Origin: Arachnopeziza araneosa
Taxonomy: Eukaryota > Ascomycota > Leotiomycetes > Helotiales > Arachnopezizaceae
NCBI GenBank assembly: GCA_003988855.1
Contig: QYAI01000169.1
Coordinates: 37,064 to 101,063, forward strand
Direction: 5' to 3'
Length of the DNA: 64,000 nucleotides
The translations under genes were made by a program, and so were the position numbers. The notes under the pieces are model-generated. The model had not been told where the DNA came from and made no database searches. It was given only the letters and a program-made list of their open reading frames with translations. Shown here piece by piece: positions 21,601-33,900 of the stretch (its first letter is position 1; every line of letters begins with the position of its first letter).

Positions 21601-22497
21601 TGCTCATGACGTTATACGTTCTGGCCAGCATAGTGTATCTTTCATTTACGTCTCGCAATGCAAACGAGGATTTTATCAGGATCTCAGATTGTGGGCCGTC
21701 ATTTTTTTGTCCAGTAGCATGGATCAAGTTGTGAGCTAGATTCTCCCATTCTGCTTGAGTCTCTGCTCTCTGTGGGGATCCAAAAAATATCTGTAACAAT
21801 CTGTTAAGACGCTGCCATGAATGTGGTTGCGCGGTACTCAAGTAGAGCCTTTAGGCGATGTGAATGACCTACCAACAGAGATGTCCTCTTGGCGATGCTT
21901 GAATAAATTGACTCGGCGTTGGCTCGAAGCAGCGCCTATAATCAGTGAATTATGAAGGGGTTCACAGCATAGGATCATGGTTGGGTTAATGGATTAATAG
22001 CCATACCTGCTTTATAATGCAACCCCCAAGGTTGTGCCCGATGAACACAAAGGTTCGCAGGTGATTCTTTCATAGCGTAAGTTGAAGAGACTGCCTCACA
22101 AACCCTTGATGTGGGTGGTTAGGTATTGAACTCACGGTGTCTGCCAATCTCCCGTTACAGACTTCATCGAGTAGCTCCTTCGCCTTCTCATCGATTTCGG
22201 TAGCTGAAACACCTTCTTCTCTCAACTGATAACCATATGTTGATACGCGTGCATGTGCCAGATAAGAAGGCAAATGGTCTTGCAGCCAAGAGATGCCGAG
22301 CCCATCGGACCATGAACTCTGGCGGTCACCACACAGTCCATGTACAGCGACAATTCTAAATAGCTTCTCAACACTCGATAGATAGCAACAGAAGTTGACA
22401 GAACTTACTCTAAAAGCCCATTTCGCGTCAGAATGTCAGAGTCTTTGAGTCGCTCGGCGGAGAGTGTTAACAGGCCTTGGCCGATTTTCTCGGTCAT
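15491..22497 (-). CDS. NLR-like protein: lipase-like, NACHT, about 34 ankyrin repeats, SPRY
   Basis: Minus-strand exons: 22497-22409, 22355-22136, 22066-22007, 21935-21873, 21790-21563, 21506-21362, 21312-16246, 16192-16090, 15997-15774, 15693-15491; 2,133 residues. Residues 30-268 form the alpha/beta-hydrolase-like domain common before fungal NACHT (VAVHGLCGD, then GHNLGG at about 113-118, then FFGSPQR). The nucleophile Ser of GHSLGG is Asn here. NACHT follows: the P-loop is GRSGSGLS (about 334-341), with Leu for the Lys, while the Walker B region VIDSIND is kept. About 34 ankyrin repeats fill roughly residues 800-1950, with a run of Asp inserted near 18616-18648. A SPRY domain ends the protein (VVGIGLTTED, WAFHGDDG, VGCFYDLE, LFPTIGLG). 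The junction 21312/21362 is the least certain, because a better CAG acceptor nearby gives the wrong frame. The domain order is that of fungal NLR-like receptors. Both enzymatic sites look degenerate. Confidence 0.88.
18616..18648. repeat. In-frame GTC/ATC trinucleotide run coding poly-Asp
   Basis: On the coding (minus) strand GAC/GAT codons give about ten Asp in a row inside the ankyrin region. The length is a multiple of three, so it can vary without breaking the frame. Confidence 0.85.
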
Positions 22498-23516
22498 CTC
22501 GCTAACAATGGCGCAAGTCTGATGGTGGAAAAGTTTCTAGTCAGCTATGACGATATTCGAGGCCTCTTTTCCACGAGGATAAACAGTACTGCGCAACGTT
22601 CGTCGGCCTCGACGCTGAAGTCAACAGGCTGCCCAGTTCGCTTTCAAGAAGGGCGGACCCCGATCAAAATCCTTGGTGAGAGTGCACTGCTTTCGCCCTT
22701 TGGAAGTGTACGGAAGTTTGTGGCGTTTGCCATTTCGTTCAGCTGAGATGCAAAGGAGCAGGGGAATATTCCTGGAGCTGACTCGGGCGAGTTGGGATTG
22801 GCAATTCGGAAGCGCCCTCACTCTTCGCCCCCACGCAGCACAATGTTACCAACGGCAAGTTTAACCATGAGGGTCCCTAACAATGCAGCCACCCAAAGTA
22901 AAACCTTGCTCTTGATTCAAATTTCTCCCACACTTATTTGAAGCAAATATTGCAGACGCATCAGGCTGCCAAGTGAAGGTGTGGAATGAAATCAGATCGC
23001 TTAAGTGTCAATAGTAATTTAAGTGTGACGGTATCATTTGAAATGTGGAGCATACACACTTTCTGGCTTGTTGAAAGCCGTAGATTATTTGGACAGAGTT
23101 GCAAATGTTACTAAAATGTAAGCCAAAAAACACCTTTTTATTGTTCTTAAAATATCATAGTTTTCAAGTAGTGTTAGAGCTAAAGTCTTAAAGATAAATT
23201 ATAGTTTTCACAGCTCGAATGCCTTCATATATAATTAGATTGAAATAAAGTATACCTTAAATATTCGATCAAGTGGGAAGCATCCCTACCGCCAGCTCAG
23301 ACCGAAGACATAACAGTGAATCCTACGACAGACTACACCAAGCACAGAATTCATAACAGACTTGTAACACTCCAGCAACGATCCACCAATACAACGCCGC
23401 CTGTATCAATTTCGATAGAGCATCACTCAGAGTCCGGCGTTACACTATGCAAGACTAAGATTAGGAGGACCAGATGTTATCTGCTAGAGCAGGGTTCAAG
23501 GAAAAGGCTTAGTAAC
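22498..23516. other. AT-rich spacer between two minus-strand genes
   Basis: Frames at 22477-22746 and 22621-22864 overlap the promoter of the NACHT-ankyrin gene and show no family resemblance. The second half is AT-rich and is probably the 3' flank of the subtilisin gene. Confidence 0.5.
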
Positions 23517-26500
23517 TCACAATTGCTCGACCAGTTTTTTTACTTCGTCCCATCCCTTACCTGACCTGTATTGGTTTCGATTCCATCGCCATTCTGGGTC
23601 CGAGAATTTCCGATTGAACTTCAGTGCATCAAAATATTGTGGATTATTCGGCGTACCGAGATGTTTAAACGCGTCTTTCAACATATCTGGATTCTGTAGT
23701 TTTTCATAGAGTGCAGTGTTATAAAGTTGCGTGATGAAGAGCAACATAGCAGCTGTCCCAGCTGCCAGTGCAGTCGAGATACTGCTGCCGCTTTCAGGCT
23801 TTGGTTGCAGTGTGGATAAGGATGGCTCTGCTTCGATGATGATGTTCTCTCCCGGGAATAAGAAGTCAACCTCTCTCTTGGGCACCAGCGTGCTCGCGTC
23901 GCCTCCAGCAGTTGCAGCACCAATTCGGCAGCAGTCATCTTTCCATGCAGTGGGGAAGGTGTTCTCTGGAGGCGCACTCATTCCCTGGTCGGAAAAGGCA
24001 CACATCATAGTAATGCCAGCAGTCTTGGCTTCCTTAATCGCTGTTTTGAAATTCGCGATCCTCTGTTCATTTTGGCTGCCTTCAATCGTCCAAGACATCG
24101 AAAGTATCTGTACCCTATTCGTTATGGCCCATCTTACTGCCTTGATAACAGTCTGCGTTAGCATAGGTAGCTGACGCAACACAATACTTTAATCGTGAGA
24201 TGATGATTGAGGGAGGTGACATACATCTGTCGCGGATTCCGCAGTTATAAACCTCTTTCCGGAGACGGACCTATATTCTTGCAGGCGGGCGACATAGAGC
24301 TTTGCTGTTGGACACATGCGAAGAACTAGTCGTGCCATCATTGTCCCATGGCCGCCAGATGATACGTAGTACGATCTTACAAGGTCGGAAGAATCTCGAC
24401 AGAAGGACACCCCACTTGCGATACTCTTGCTGACTGTGGGATCAAACCCATCCACACCATCGTCAATGATGGCAACTTTGATGTCCTCGAGCTGCATAGT
24501 TCTCCTCTTGATCGGAACCTTATCCTTTTTGTCTTCTTCCTCTCGGAGCTTTCCTCGCTCCTTCTGCTCCCTTTCGAGGTCCACGTCGGCAAGAAAGCCG
24601 GCGAAAGTATCCATATACTCAAGCCAGCGCTGTCTGCAGAGGAGTAATTTAGCAAGGACGACCAGTCAAGATTTTGAGTTTTGAAGCAAAATAATGTCAA
24701 CCTACTTCTCATCCGGAGGCTTATCACTCTGGATCCACGACGTGAGGCTTTTCTCCTTGTCATCCCAGAACGGCTCCACCTCTGGTGCATCCTCGACTGG
24801 CTTTTTATATCTCTTGCTCCAATTGTCTTTGAAATCAATTGTAAATCTTTCCACGTCGTCGCGTCTCCGTTTCTCAGTCTCAAAACCCTAAAATCAAGCC
24901 CTTAGCCATCCCACTATCCTCGACGTCAGATGTGAGGAGGTACCTACTGGACGAACAATGAGCCTGATCTTTTCGAGCTGTAGAATAAAGTCAGAAATAA
25001 TCTTTCATGGCTGTGGACAGGCTGCCGTACCATCTTGAGTTTCACTAAGCCTTCTGTACAACTCCATCCCTTCAAAACAGCGCTATTACCACTCGCATAA
25101 AGATTTACAGTTTTGGCCCCTGATGCAGCCTCAACTATAGTGTCGCTACAGATATCTACTTTCTTCCAATCCCAAGTCTCAATCTTGAAACCTTTAAGGG
25201 ACCCTTCGATCACTTCGTTGCTATGCGGGGGATCACCGTCATCGATGACAATGATTTTGAAGATTCTGGTAACGCCCATGTCAGATAGCCACTTGAAGAT
25301 GGTACCTGCATCTTTGAGACCAGCACCATCACGTAGAGGTTGAGTTTTTGGATCTGCCTTTACGTCATTGGGCTCATTCCGTGACTTTGTTGTTGAGGCA
25401 AGCAACGGCTGAGGTTTCTCAACAACGGGAGCTTCTACTCGAAGCCTAGGAATCGCAACATATTGAAGTGTATCTTCAAACGTAAGATGGTGAGCCAACC
25501 TATCCAGATCAGACTTGGATATTGACAAGTTCGGAAGGCCCGAAAGGTCGAACTCAATATGCTTCTCTTTTTTGAATTAGTCTAAGTAGTCAACTTCACA
25601 TAAGACTCCTCTGCAGGACCGACAAACACACGAAAAAAAGCAACGGACCTCTCCCTTTTTCATACAAGCTCTTCATTGCGTCGCCCCGTGCCAAAGTTCG
25701 CAAGCAAAATTCTTTTATATCCTTCACCACGGCATCTTCGCTCACCTGACGACTCATTGCATTGTCTTGGACCAAAGAATTCTTCTTGTTTGAGATCAGC
25801 TCTAGACGATACTGATATGGCGTCCTATTTTTGGAGTCAAGCTTCCATAAAGCTTCCCTGCCGTACTTCATGAGATTCTGAATAACTTGGGACTGGAAAT
25901 CAGCAGGCGGCTCTTTCCCTCGAGCTTTGGCGGTGCTCAGATCGTTCAACCTCTCTTCAGCTCCATTAGGGATGCTTCGTACAGCATCTTGAGTTGTACC
26001 GTTTCTGCTCTTAGGATCATCCCTATCTCTGAAATTTAACTCTTTGTCCTTTGGGTCGGTTTTCTCGTACGGGACATGATCTCTCTCTTCCTTGTTCCCA
26101 GGATCGCCCTTGCTAGTTGACATACGACGGCCTTCTGAGTATCCCGGTTTTTTAGCACTAACCTGCTGTCGCCGCTGTGTTTTTTTATCCCCACGCGGAA
26201 CCATCGCTAGGTGTAGAGGCGTCTGCTTTTCTCTATCTTCAGACATGAGTAGCTTCTTGTCGGACTCCAAAATGCAATATTTGATCAGCTCTATCGTCGA
26301 AGGCGAATTGCGATGAATTGCGTAATGAAGAGAGTTGTGTCCACCCAAGTCTTGCATAGCAAAAACCTCGATCAGTGTCGATCTCGGACATACATCCATG
26401 ACGAGCTTCAGGAACTTCTGTGCATCAGGAGTCTTACGGTCCAAAGCCGAGTGGATGGCGGTTCTCCCGTCTTTATCTACCTGCTTGATCATCTTGGGCC

Positions 26501-26786
26501 TGTTGGAAAACAGCCATTTTCCAAAGTTCGATGGTGGAGACGAGGGAGGCGGTGATTTGGCCCAGTAATGGAGAAACGTGCCGTGAGTTTCATTCTTGAC
26601 GCCAAAGGCTTTCCAGTATTCGCTTCCAGGTTCTAACGCTGGGTTCTTCTTGTCGAAATTGTAATCTGTCGCAGCTTTCATGAGGCGTTGATACTCGCTT
26701 GCAACATCCTCCTCATCCTCGTCATCCGGATACGTCTCCTCTCGATGTTCATCATCTTCAGGAGGTTCCTCAACAGTGGATGACAT
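23517..26786 (-). CDS. Ankyrin-subtilisin (peptidase S8) intracellular protease
   Basis: Minus-strand exons: 26786-25649, 25566-25031, 24977-24948, 24887-24706, 24633-24225, 24152-23517; 976 residues. There is no signal peptide; the start is acidic. Ankyrin-like repeats lie at about 75-200 (GRTAIHSAL, HNSLHYAIHR, QTPLHLAM). A long charged linker follows, then a middle domain with LSDMGVTRIFKIIVIDDGD. The S8 domain covers about 680-930 with the whole triad: Asp in VAIIDDGVDG (near 686), His in GGHGTMMARL (724) and Ser in SGSSISTALAAG (889). Subtilisins cut peptide bonds. Cytosolic S8 domains in fungi are found with NLR and ankyrin modules, so a regulated effector role is inferred. Exon 3 is only 30 nt and in frame. 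The start lies about 600 bases from a divergent gene, with a TATATA box some 10 bases before the ATG. Confidence 0.92.
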
Positions 26787-27393
26787 TTCAGAGTATATAG
26801 GCGGCGGATGTTAATGAGCAATTGTATATAGTAGCACTCACAACAAGAGAGGGCTGGAGTTTCGAAGACCAACTTGCATATTAGTCTAATGATAGTGCGA
26901 AATTCTCGACATGCTGCACACTTAACGCAAGGCTACGCGCTGTGCAAGTTTTCAGTCCGAGTTATTGGCTTGAGTGCTGCGGCTGAGTCCACCCCTCCAG
27001 CTTCCATCTTGCTGATAAAACATTCTGCAGACAGCGTCAGGGTTCGAGTCCCCACCTGAGCTTTTGCAGCGCAGCCGGGAGGAAGGCTGTGTGATCTTAC
27101 CGCAGTATGCATATGCATCTTTCCCAACTGAGCCTAACATTTCAATCAAATTCGGGCACAGGCAAGTGGAGCCGAATGTTACCACACTCTAGCACCACAG
27201 TCACCTACTGGTTCAATCGTTCGGGAAGGAAGGAAGGAGTCTAGCAGGACTGGTAAAAGGCTGGCAGTCTTCTGTGGATATTTAAGATGAATGCAAATAA
27301 ATAATTTCCTCCACTGGTTGCACCCTCAGCAGAAACTGATTGATTGCTTGCCAAGATTCCTTACTATCACAAATTTCAAAAGGACCCCAAAAA
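26787..27393. promoter_or_regulatory. Divergent promoter between protease and unknown gene
   Basis: 607 bases separate two divergent ATGs, so the promoters are shared or abut. A tRNA-like B box (GGTTCGAGTCC) lies at 27041-27051 on the plus strand, but no full tRNA can be folded around it. Confidence 0.5.
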
Positions 27394-28668
27394 ATGGCGA
27401 ATACGACTGAACTCACTCTATCTCTTGAGCCCGGCGGACAAGACGTTGAGAATAACAATTTCCGCACCCGCAATGCATATGCAGGGCAAGTCGAGCGACA
27501 AGACGCCTACGATGAAGGTCAAAATCTCAACATGCAAATGACTCTAATCGATGTCATTCACGGCACCATGAAGACGGCCACCTCTCCTTCCGCACTAGCC
27601 ATTTCTCCCGCAACATTGATCATCGTTGACTTCAGGTTCATCTCGCATGATTCGTCGCGGCGCTTCCAGCGCGCGAAAATTGAATTAAGATTTCAAGCGG
27701 CCAATGACCCCCGGGATTTGGAACCGCCTGAGGTATTAAGTATCGCCCCGATGGGATCAATGGGACTGCAAAAGACGGAGAAGCAACAAGAGAGCAAGCG
27801 CGCAGCTAAAATTGACGCCGGCGCGACATTCGTGGCGAAAGTCAACACGGGATTCGAGTGGGATCTGACCACGACTCAGACACTATACGATGAAGCCAAA
27901 TTGGAAGGGATACCCACAAAACGCAAACGGAAAATAGAGCCGAAGAACGCGGCTATTTGGAGCATGTCCGAGAATCAAGATGTTAACAAAGGAATTCCGA
28001 GTCTGTTGCGAACAGCCATCCTACTCAAGCGGAAGAATGATGATGATTTTTATTGTTATATCAAGGTTGAGACGAAAGTTAATTGGCTACCAGCAGGATT
28101 GAGTCCTTCTGTCGAAAGCAGGGAGACTGAGGGTGATACTCACCATATATTGTTCAGACCAAAGAAGGAAAGGACCGAGGCACCTGTCGCTGGAATCATT
28201 GCATCGAGGTTAGATGAGGTAGAATTAACGAAGCTGATGGGGGTTGCAACCAGGGAAAGTATCACCGCTACCGTAATGACGGACGGGCAAACCGCTCCTC
28301 CGGCTTTTGAGAACGAGATACACGTAACACCAACTTCGGAACAATCTCCGGTATTGGCCACAGAGACAGTGATGGTTTCGGAGACCCAGAAACAAGGAAG
28401 CCAGGCTCCGCAAATCCCAGGTACGTCGTTGGAGAATATACTCCTGGACCCCCCGCGGGCGAATGGAATACATCAGTCAGAAGAAGGAAATGGTTCGGAC
28501 TTGGGCATAGCCGGCGGAAATAATTGCCTTCCGCATGGATTGAATTTCGAAGAAGGGTCGAGCGTGGAAGAGACATTGCGTCTACTTTTACACGCCGTAA
28601 GGAAAGGTGTCGAGGTCATAGCAGAAGCGGTGAGAAGAAGATTCCTCCAGAATGGTACGAGAGTCTGA
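27394..28668 (+). CDS. Uncharacterised protein divergent from the subtilisin gene
   Basis: A single exon of 424 residues from ATG 27394. The frame is open further up, but only through non-ATG codons. I do not recognise a named domain. Residues of about 60-240 look like a compact beta-rich fold, with LIIVDFRFISHDSSRRFQRAKIELRF, a proline-rich EPPEVLSIAP and a conserved-looking IWSMSENQDVNKGIPS. Residues 290-390 are Thr/Pro/Glu-rich and probably disordered. The end (SSVEETLRLLLHAVRKGVE) is an amphipathic helix with a basic tail. There is no signal peptide or membrane span. It shares its promoter region with the ankyrin-subtilisin gene, which may mean joint expression; a target or regulator role is only a guess. 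Confidence 0.85.
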   Translation: MANTTELTLSLEPGGQDVENNNFRTRNAYAGQVERQDAYDEGQNLNMQMTLIDVIHGTMKTATSPSALAISPATLIIVDFRFISHDSSRRFQRAKIELRFQAANDPRDLEPPEVLSIAPMGSMGLQKTEKQQESKRAAKIDAGATFVAKVNTGFEWDLTTTQTLYDEAKLEGIPTKRKRKIEPKNAAIWSMSENQDVNKGIPSLLRTAILLKRKNDDDFYCYIKVETKVNWLPAGLSPSVESRETEGDTHHILFRPKKERTEAPVAGIIASRLDEVELTKLMGVATRESITATVMTDGQTAPPAFENEIHVTPTSEQSPVLATETVMVSETQKQGSQAPQIPGTSLENILLDPPRANGIHQSEEGNGSDLGIAGGNNCLPHGLNFEEGSSVEETLRLLLHAVRKGVEVIAEAVRRRFLQNGTRV

Positions 28669-30979
28669 TACGATGAGATAGAACCGAATTCGACTTGAAG
28701 CTTGGCCTGAAGAAAAGAGTAAATAGTGAAATGAGGTCAGCTCCTGACATGGCTTTGGTTGAGCAGCTCTAGTGCTTGCGGCGTCTGTCATTATGAATAA
28801 CCGTAGGTGATTGAAATGGCATGAGCAGTTTTGAGCATACCAATTGCAATCGAAACCGAGTATCTCATCCCTCAAAAATTAAAGAATCCATGATTAAAAA
28901 GCTTGGTTTTGCCCAAAATGTATTGTCCAAGATACCTAGAAAGCCTATGCATCCAATTCACAACCCATCGTAGGGATATTATTTTAGCGCCCTGTCAACC
29001 CTTGCTACAGTTGCATCACTAGCAGGTCTCTCGTATTTCGGCAGCTTGTGAACCTAAGGCCTTGGACTGATCTGCAGGGCTTCCCTACCAAGCTAACCGA
29101 CCAGATGGTTTAGGGTCTGGAACGGCCCGCATTGATGGAGGCTAAGCTACGGAGGACGGGGCTGAAAGTCGTTAGACTGCCTAGGGTTGCTGCCAAGGCT
29201 CTGAAGAACGCTAAATTATCCTCACAGACTGTGATTCCAAATTACTACAGGCCTTATGCTTCGCTTTTAGGCTTTAGTACCTCTAGCAATCACTAAAACT
29301 AAGTTTCTTGGGGATCTTCCTATGATGTACTTGTTACTAGGTGTACTTTAGTGTGTCTTCGCGCTGAACCCTGGTAGTCCACCGACTTTCGGCCCCGTTC
29401 GTAGTGTGCTTAGCGAGTACTTCTTGAGGACTGGGTATGTTGTCAACAACGCTGGATGTATCAACACTGCTGCACTCTCTTGCCCATTCTGTCGCCATGA
29501 TCCTGCGCCAAAAACACTCGATAAGTAAAGTATTGGGAATCACGTGGTTGAAAACTACCAAAGCCGTCATCAAACGAGCGAATGGTTTAGGGCGGTGCAG
29601 CGATGGTTCTCACTCCAAGCGACTTATGGACTGTGGCTGTGCTCAGACAAGGTCCAGAATTGGCTTCACGGTGGATTTCGTGGGCTAGAGGGTCTTGTAA
29701 GCATTAAGAAGTGTCTAGATGCAAGTAGATGACTGAGAAGACTTGGTTGGGGGACACTGTGTATGTTGTTGCTGATTTCATAGGGAGGGGTTCATTGCGC
29801 AAACAATTTTTGAGACATCCACCGATGCTATTTCCATTTTCTCTGTCAATTTTTCCTAGGTTTCTCACTACAACAGGTGTTTACTTAATGGTGATAAATA
29901 CCTGAAGTCGTGATTTCAAAGCCAAAGAAAGAAGACACGTAAACACTTTATGGCAAATTTGAATGGGATAGAATCGATTCTATTACTTGTGCCCCTCCAT
30001 GAGCCCTTTATCGCACGCAAAAGGGCGAAGAGAGTAGGTGGGGGCATCAAAACCCCTTCGCAGTACTTTCCGCACATAAGCCCCTTGTAAATATATAAAA
30101 GGTAGGTTCATTAGAAAATAGCAAGGAAGCAAGCATCGCATTCTAAACTCCAATCTTGTAGTGCGAATTAAGGAGCCAACTTAGACATGAATTTAAGCTT
30201 AAATATTGAAGGAAATAAATCCTCTGTTGGGCCGATGTAGCGCTGTACTATCACGACGCCGGCGATACCATTCCCTGCAGAACTCTGAGGTCGAGAATTA
30301 ATATTTGGTCAACCACCTGTCGCATCAATAAATCGTGCAATATTAATTAATGCATTGCTGCTTTGATAAACGCGAAATCGAGAGACATAGTGGAACAGAT
30401 TGCGGGGTCAGATCCGCCTGGCCCGAGTGCTCTAAGGATGAAGACCCTGTGAAGCTCAGCTGCACTTGCAAAAAGGATTTCCGTGAACTGAGCGTAGCTT
30501 AAAATATTAAACCACTCGAATATTGTTATAAACCAATTGACTCGGCAAGAATCGCAGTACATTGATAATTCAATGATGCAGGCTGGTAGTTTCTTTTTCC
30601 ATGCGGCTGGACAGAGTGCGCCGCCATGCAGAGAGCATGTGAGGTGGCTCCCAACCTTCTCGCCCATTTCCTCAATATCCAACTTTCTCACTGTGAGGAA
30701 GAGCATTCGAATCTGCGAACGGGCAGTTGACTCGCCTTAGACCTCGTTATTCTCAAGGCCGACTCGGACAACCGCTACATCACTCCATCAGCGAACTCAC
30801 CCACAGCCTCGTCCAGACTCCAGCGGATGCTCCTCCCAGGCGTCGCGACATACCATACCTCAGGGCTCAGATATCTCTCTCGAGCTGTCAGCATACGATA
30901 AGGATCTCAAAATCGTATGCGTACCTTCAATAATGTCCAACGGCGGCATACATGAATGTATTAGAACGACGCTCGTAGC
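28669..30979. other. Long intergenic region without a supported gene
   Basis: About 2.3 kb. The part at 28990-29750 has patchy coding-like composition in several broken frames and may be a degraded gene or transposon, but I see no domain. A minus-strand frame at 30347-30706 starts with an ATG and gives 119 residues of unknown type with Cys-rich patches; I cannot support it as a gene. Confidence 0.4.
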
Positions 30980-33900
30980 ATGATGCCTTTGTTCAAAACC
31001 TCCCAGTGGTACAGCGGTAATAAGAAGGACAAGGAAACATTGGTTAAGGAAGTCAAAGCAGATCTCGCGGCGGTTCTGAAACGTGGCGGGGAAGAAGGAT
31101 TCGAATTCGCGTGCGAAGACGATATCAAAGCAATATGGACGGCAGAGCGAGTTCAAAGACTTGCACAAGGCCTGGGATGGGATGATCCAGTTACGCTACA
31201 CGAAGTACGGGAAGATTTCCGAAAAATCTTATCAATACTGGTGTGGATCCGTTGGGACGAATGGCAGAACTTCAAGAAGCTATTCCTCGATCATCGAAAT
31301 CGAGCTGACAGGGACCTACCTCTCCTCAACGATAAGATATTCTCTCATCATCTGCAACACGAATTTGTCAGCCGCCAATTCATATTTATTCCAATTGTAT
31401 TAGAAGTAGAGGGTCCATATGCAAGCAAACCGATCGAGTATGATCATCGTTATCGAATGCCTTTCCTCGAGTCCAACCAGATTGGAGAAGGAGCTGGAGG
31501 GGTAGTGACAAGAGAACGAATTGCTGTGAAGCACTTCCAGTCTGGAGGTGATGGTTCGGACTTGAATACAAAGGTAAGACGGTTAGATCTGGAGGAGTGA
31601 TCTGAACTTACACATCTCCAGGAACGTTGGGTGGCCAAGAAGTCGATTAAGAAAGGTGACAAAACCGGTCCAAATGAGCAGGAAATTCTGAGGTTCCTGA
31701 AACAAGGATCCACGGCACATGATAGTATCATGAATAGTTATACGAGTTTTATACACGGGACGAACTTTATCATCATCTCCCCACTTGCACACTTGGATTT
31801 GAATCAATTCTTCCATGGTATTTGCGAAGACTTTGAGGAGCGAAAACTTCGATTTACAACATTCGATCTCCTTAAAGAAGCAGCTTGTTTAGCAGACGCC
31901 CTTGATTTCCTGCATTGCCGGCTGCGGCTTGGTGACGGTCGCAGGATTTCTTGCGCCCATCTGGATTTCAAGCCAGAAAATATATTGGTCAAATGGACTG
32001 ACGTTGAGGCTGATTTCATGCCTGTTGGCCGATGGTATTTGCATGATTTCGGAATATCCAGAATCAAAAAGTCACCGGAAGAAGAGACAAGTGCCTTGAA
32101 GGCTCCAGGTGATTACCTCGTCCATTTCTCTCTCACGAAAGCCCAACGACCTCCTGGCCCCTTCCAAGCTCCCGAAGTTCAAAATAGTAAGGATCGAGTT
32201 GTCGGAAGAGAGAGTGATATGTGGTCCTTTGGATGTCTTCTTGCAGTTGTCATTTGCTTCGCCATCGGAGGACCAAAACAAGTATCTAACCTTGTGAAAT
32301 CAAGGTGTAGCTACCAACGATCATACCACAAGGATGATGACTATTTCTACACATTGGTCAATGGAAGGCCGGCGTTGAAATCGACTGTGATAAACTTCCT
32401 CGATAGGCTCAAGACTAGTAGGGCTAAAGATGCTTGGATTGGAGAGACTCTTGATGTGGCGTATAAGATACTCAAGGAGGATCCCAACCAGCGACTCAAA
32501 GCGTTTGAAGCATGCGTGGAGCTAGACGCTATTACTAGTAAGATGGAGCAGCTGCTTAGAAAAAGTTGCGAGTGGGTTATGCGGAAAAAGGCGTCGCCTG
32601 CTGAACGTCGAGAGCGACTTCACATTGATGAAAATGGTGGCCCTGGTCCTCAAACAGCACAAAATTCTACCAACTTGCCAACACAAGTACAATCGAGAGC
32701 CGGAACTTCGGACTTTCGATTGAATGGGCAATCTCCCATCTCACCTCTCGTGGATGATGGTTTAGAAGTGGCCCACCAGAGCCCAGAACCATCGTGGAAC
32801 GCAGCTCAATTTCCAAGTTTGTCGACATACCCAAATAATGCGCCACCACAACTTTGGCAGTTTCCCCAAAGCCCATATCCTCAGCCAAATTACTATGCAA
32901 ACTATCAACCAACTTATCAACCATGGCAAACATATCCGGGTGTCCAATATCAGCCCCCTCACCAACAAATACCGCAAGAAACGATGTATCCATCGCACTC
33001 CACACAGCAAAACGTGCCATATCCTTCGCAACCTCTCAATGAACCTCCCTCACGGCATTTATCGCTGAATCTCCATCCATCACAGCATCAAACTCAAAAT
33101 TTCCCGCAATCTCCAAGTCAGTATCCAACACCACGGGCGCAATCGCCTCATCGACAATACAGACGCTCAAGCGGTACCCCAAGCGGTACCCCAAGCATCA
33201 TTAGGAGTGATACAGGAAGTTTTAGTACCATATATCCCTCCACTACCAATCCAACTTCTCCAAATCCTTCCAGATCAGACGAAAGCTCAAGCTTTGGAAG
33301 AGGCTCCTTTCCTAGCTATGACATTTCATTCATACACTTTCCTACCCCGCTAAACACGATCAAGACTATCATTTGTGGAGCTAGTAGAAGGGTTGCTTTT
33401 CTGTCAAGAACCACTGTCAAAGTGTATAATTTGAATATCCAGAATGACTGGATGCCAAAGAAACCACAGAAACCAGCCGGTCAATTTCCCGGCGGATTAT
33501 TTGATGTGCAACATATCACTCCACCAGCTGGATTTGAGTGGGATATCATAAGCCTAAGTGGAGACTATCTTTTGTTGAGGGCCCGCTCCCAAGTTGAGTG
33601 CAGAGTGAGTGTAATATCTCAGTTGACTAGTCTCCTACCTTTTTGAGAGTTGTCGCTGACGACTGACGTAGTTTCTTCGGTACTTCTGTAACACACGGAT
33701 ATATGACGGTAAGACACTTGAAATCTGGACTGAAGCTCCATTTGTCCTAGATGGTGGTCCTGCATCTCCAAACCAAATAGCGAAGCAAGTTTTGGGTATC
33801 AATATCAATCTACGCGGTGATGTTTTATTTTCCCTTGACGCAGCACTATTCTGTTATACATCAGAACTAGGGTACGATTTCCAATCACGATTAATTGGAC

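Noticed and set aside
26965..27060. tRNA gene suggested by a perfect B box (GGTTCGAGTCC)
   Set aside because: The T stem has only three pairs, the 3' strand ACCTGAG finds no partner upstream, and no good anticodon arm forms.
28990..29750. Transposon or integrase relic
   Set aside because: No domain, terminal repeat or target duplication could be recognised.
30347..30706. A 119-residue minus-strand gene
   Set aside because: It has an ATG but no family resemblance or splice evidence, and lies in a broad gene-poor region.
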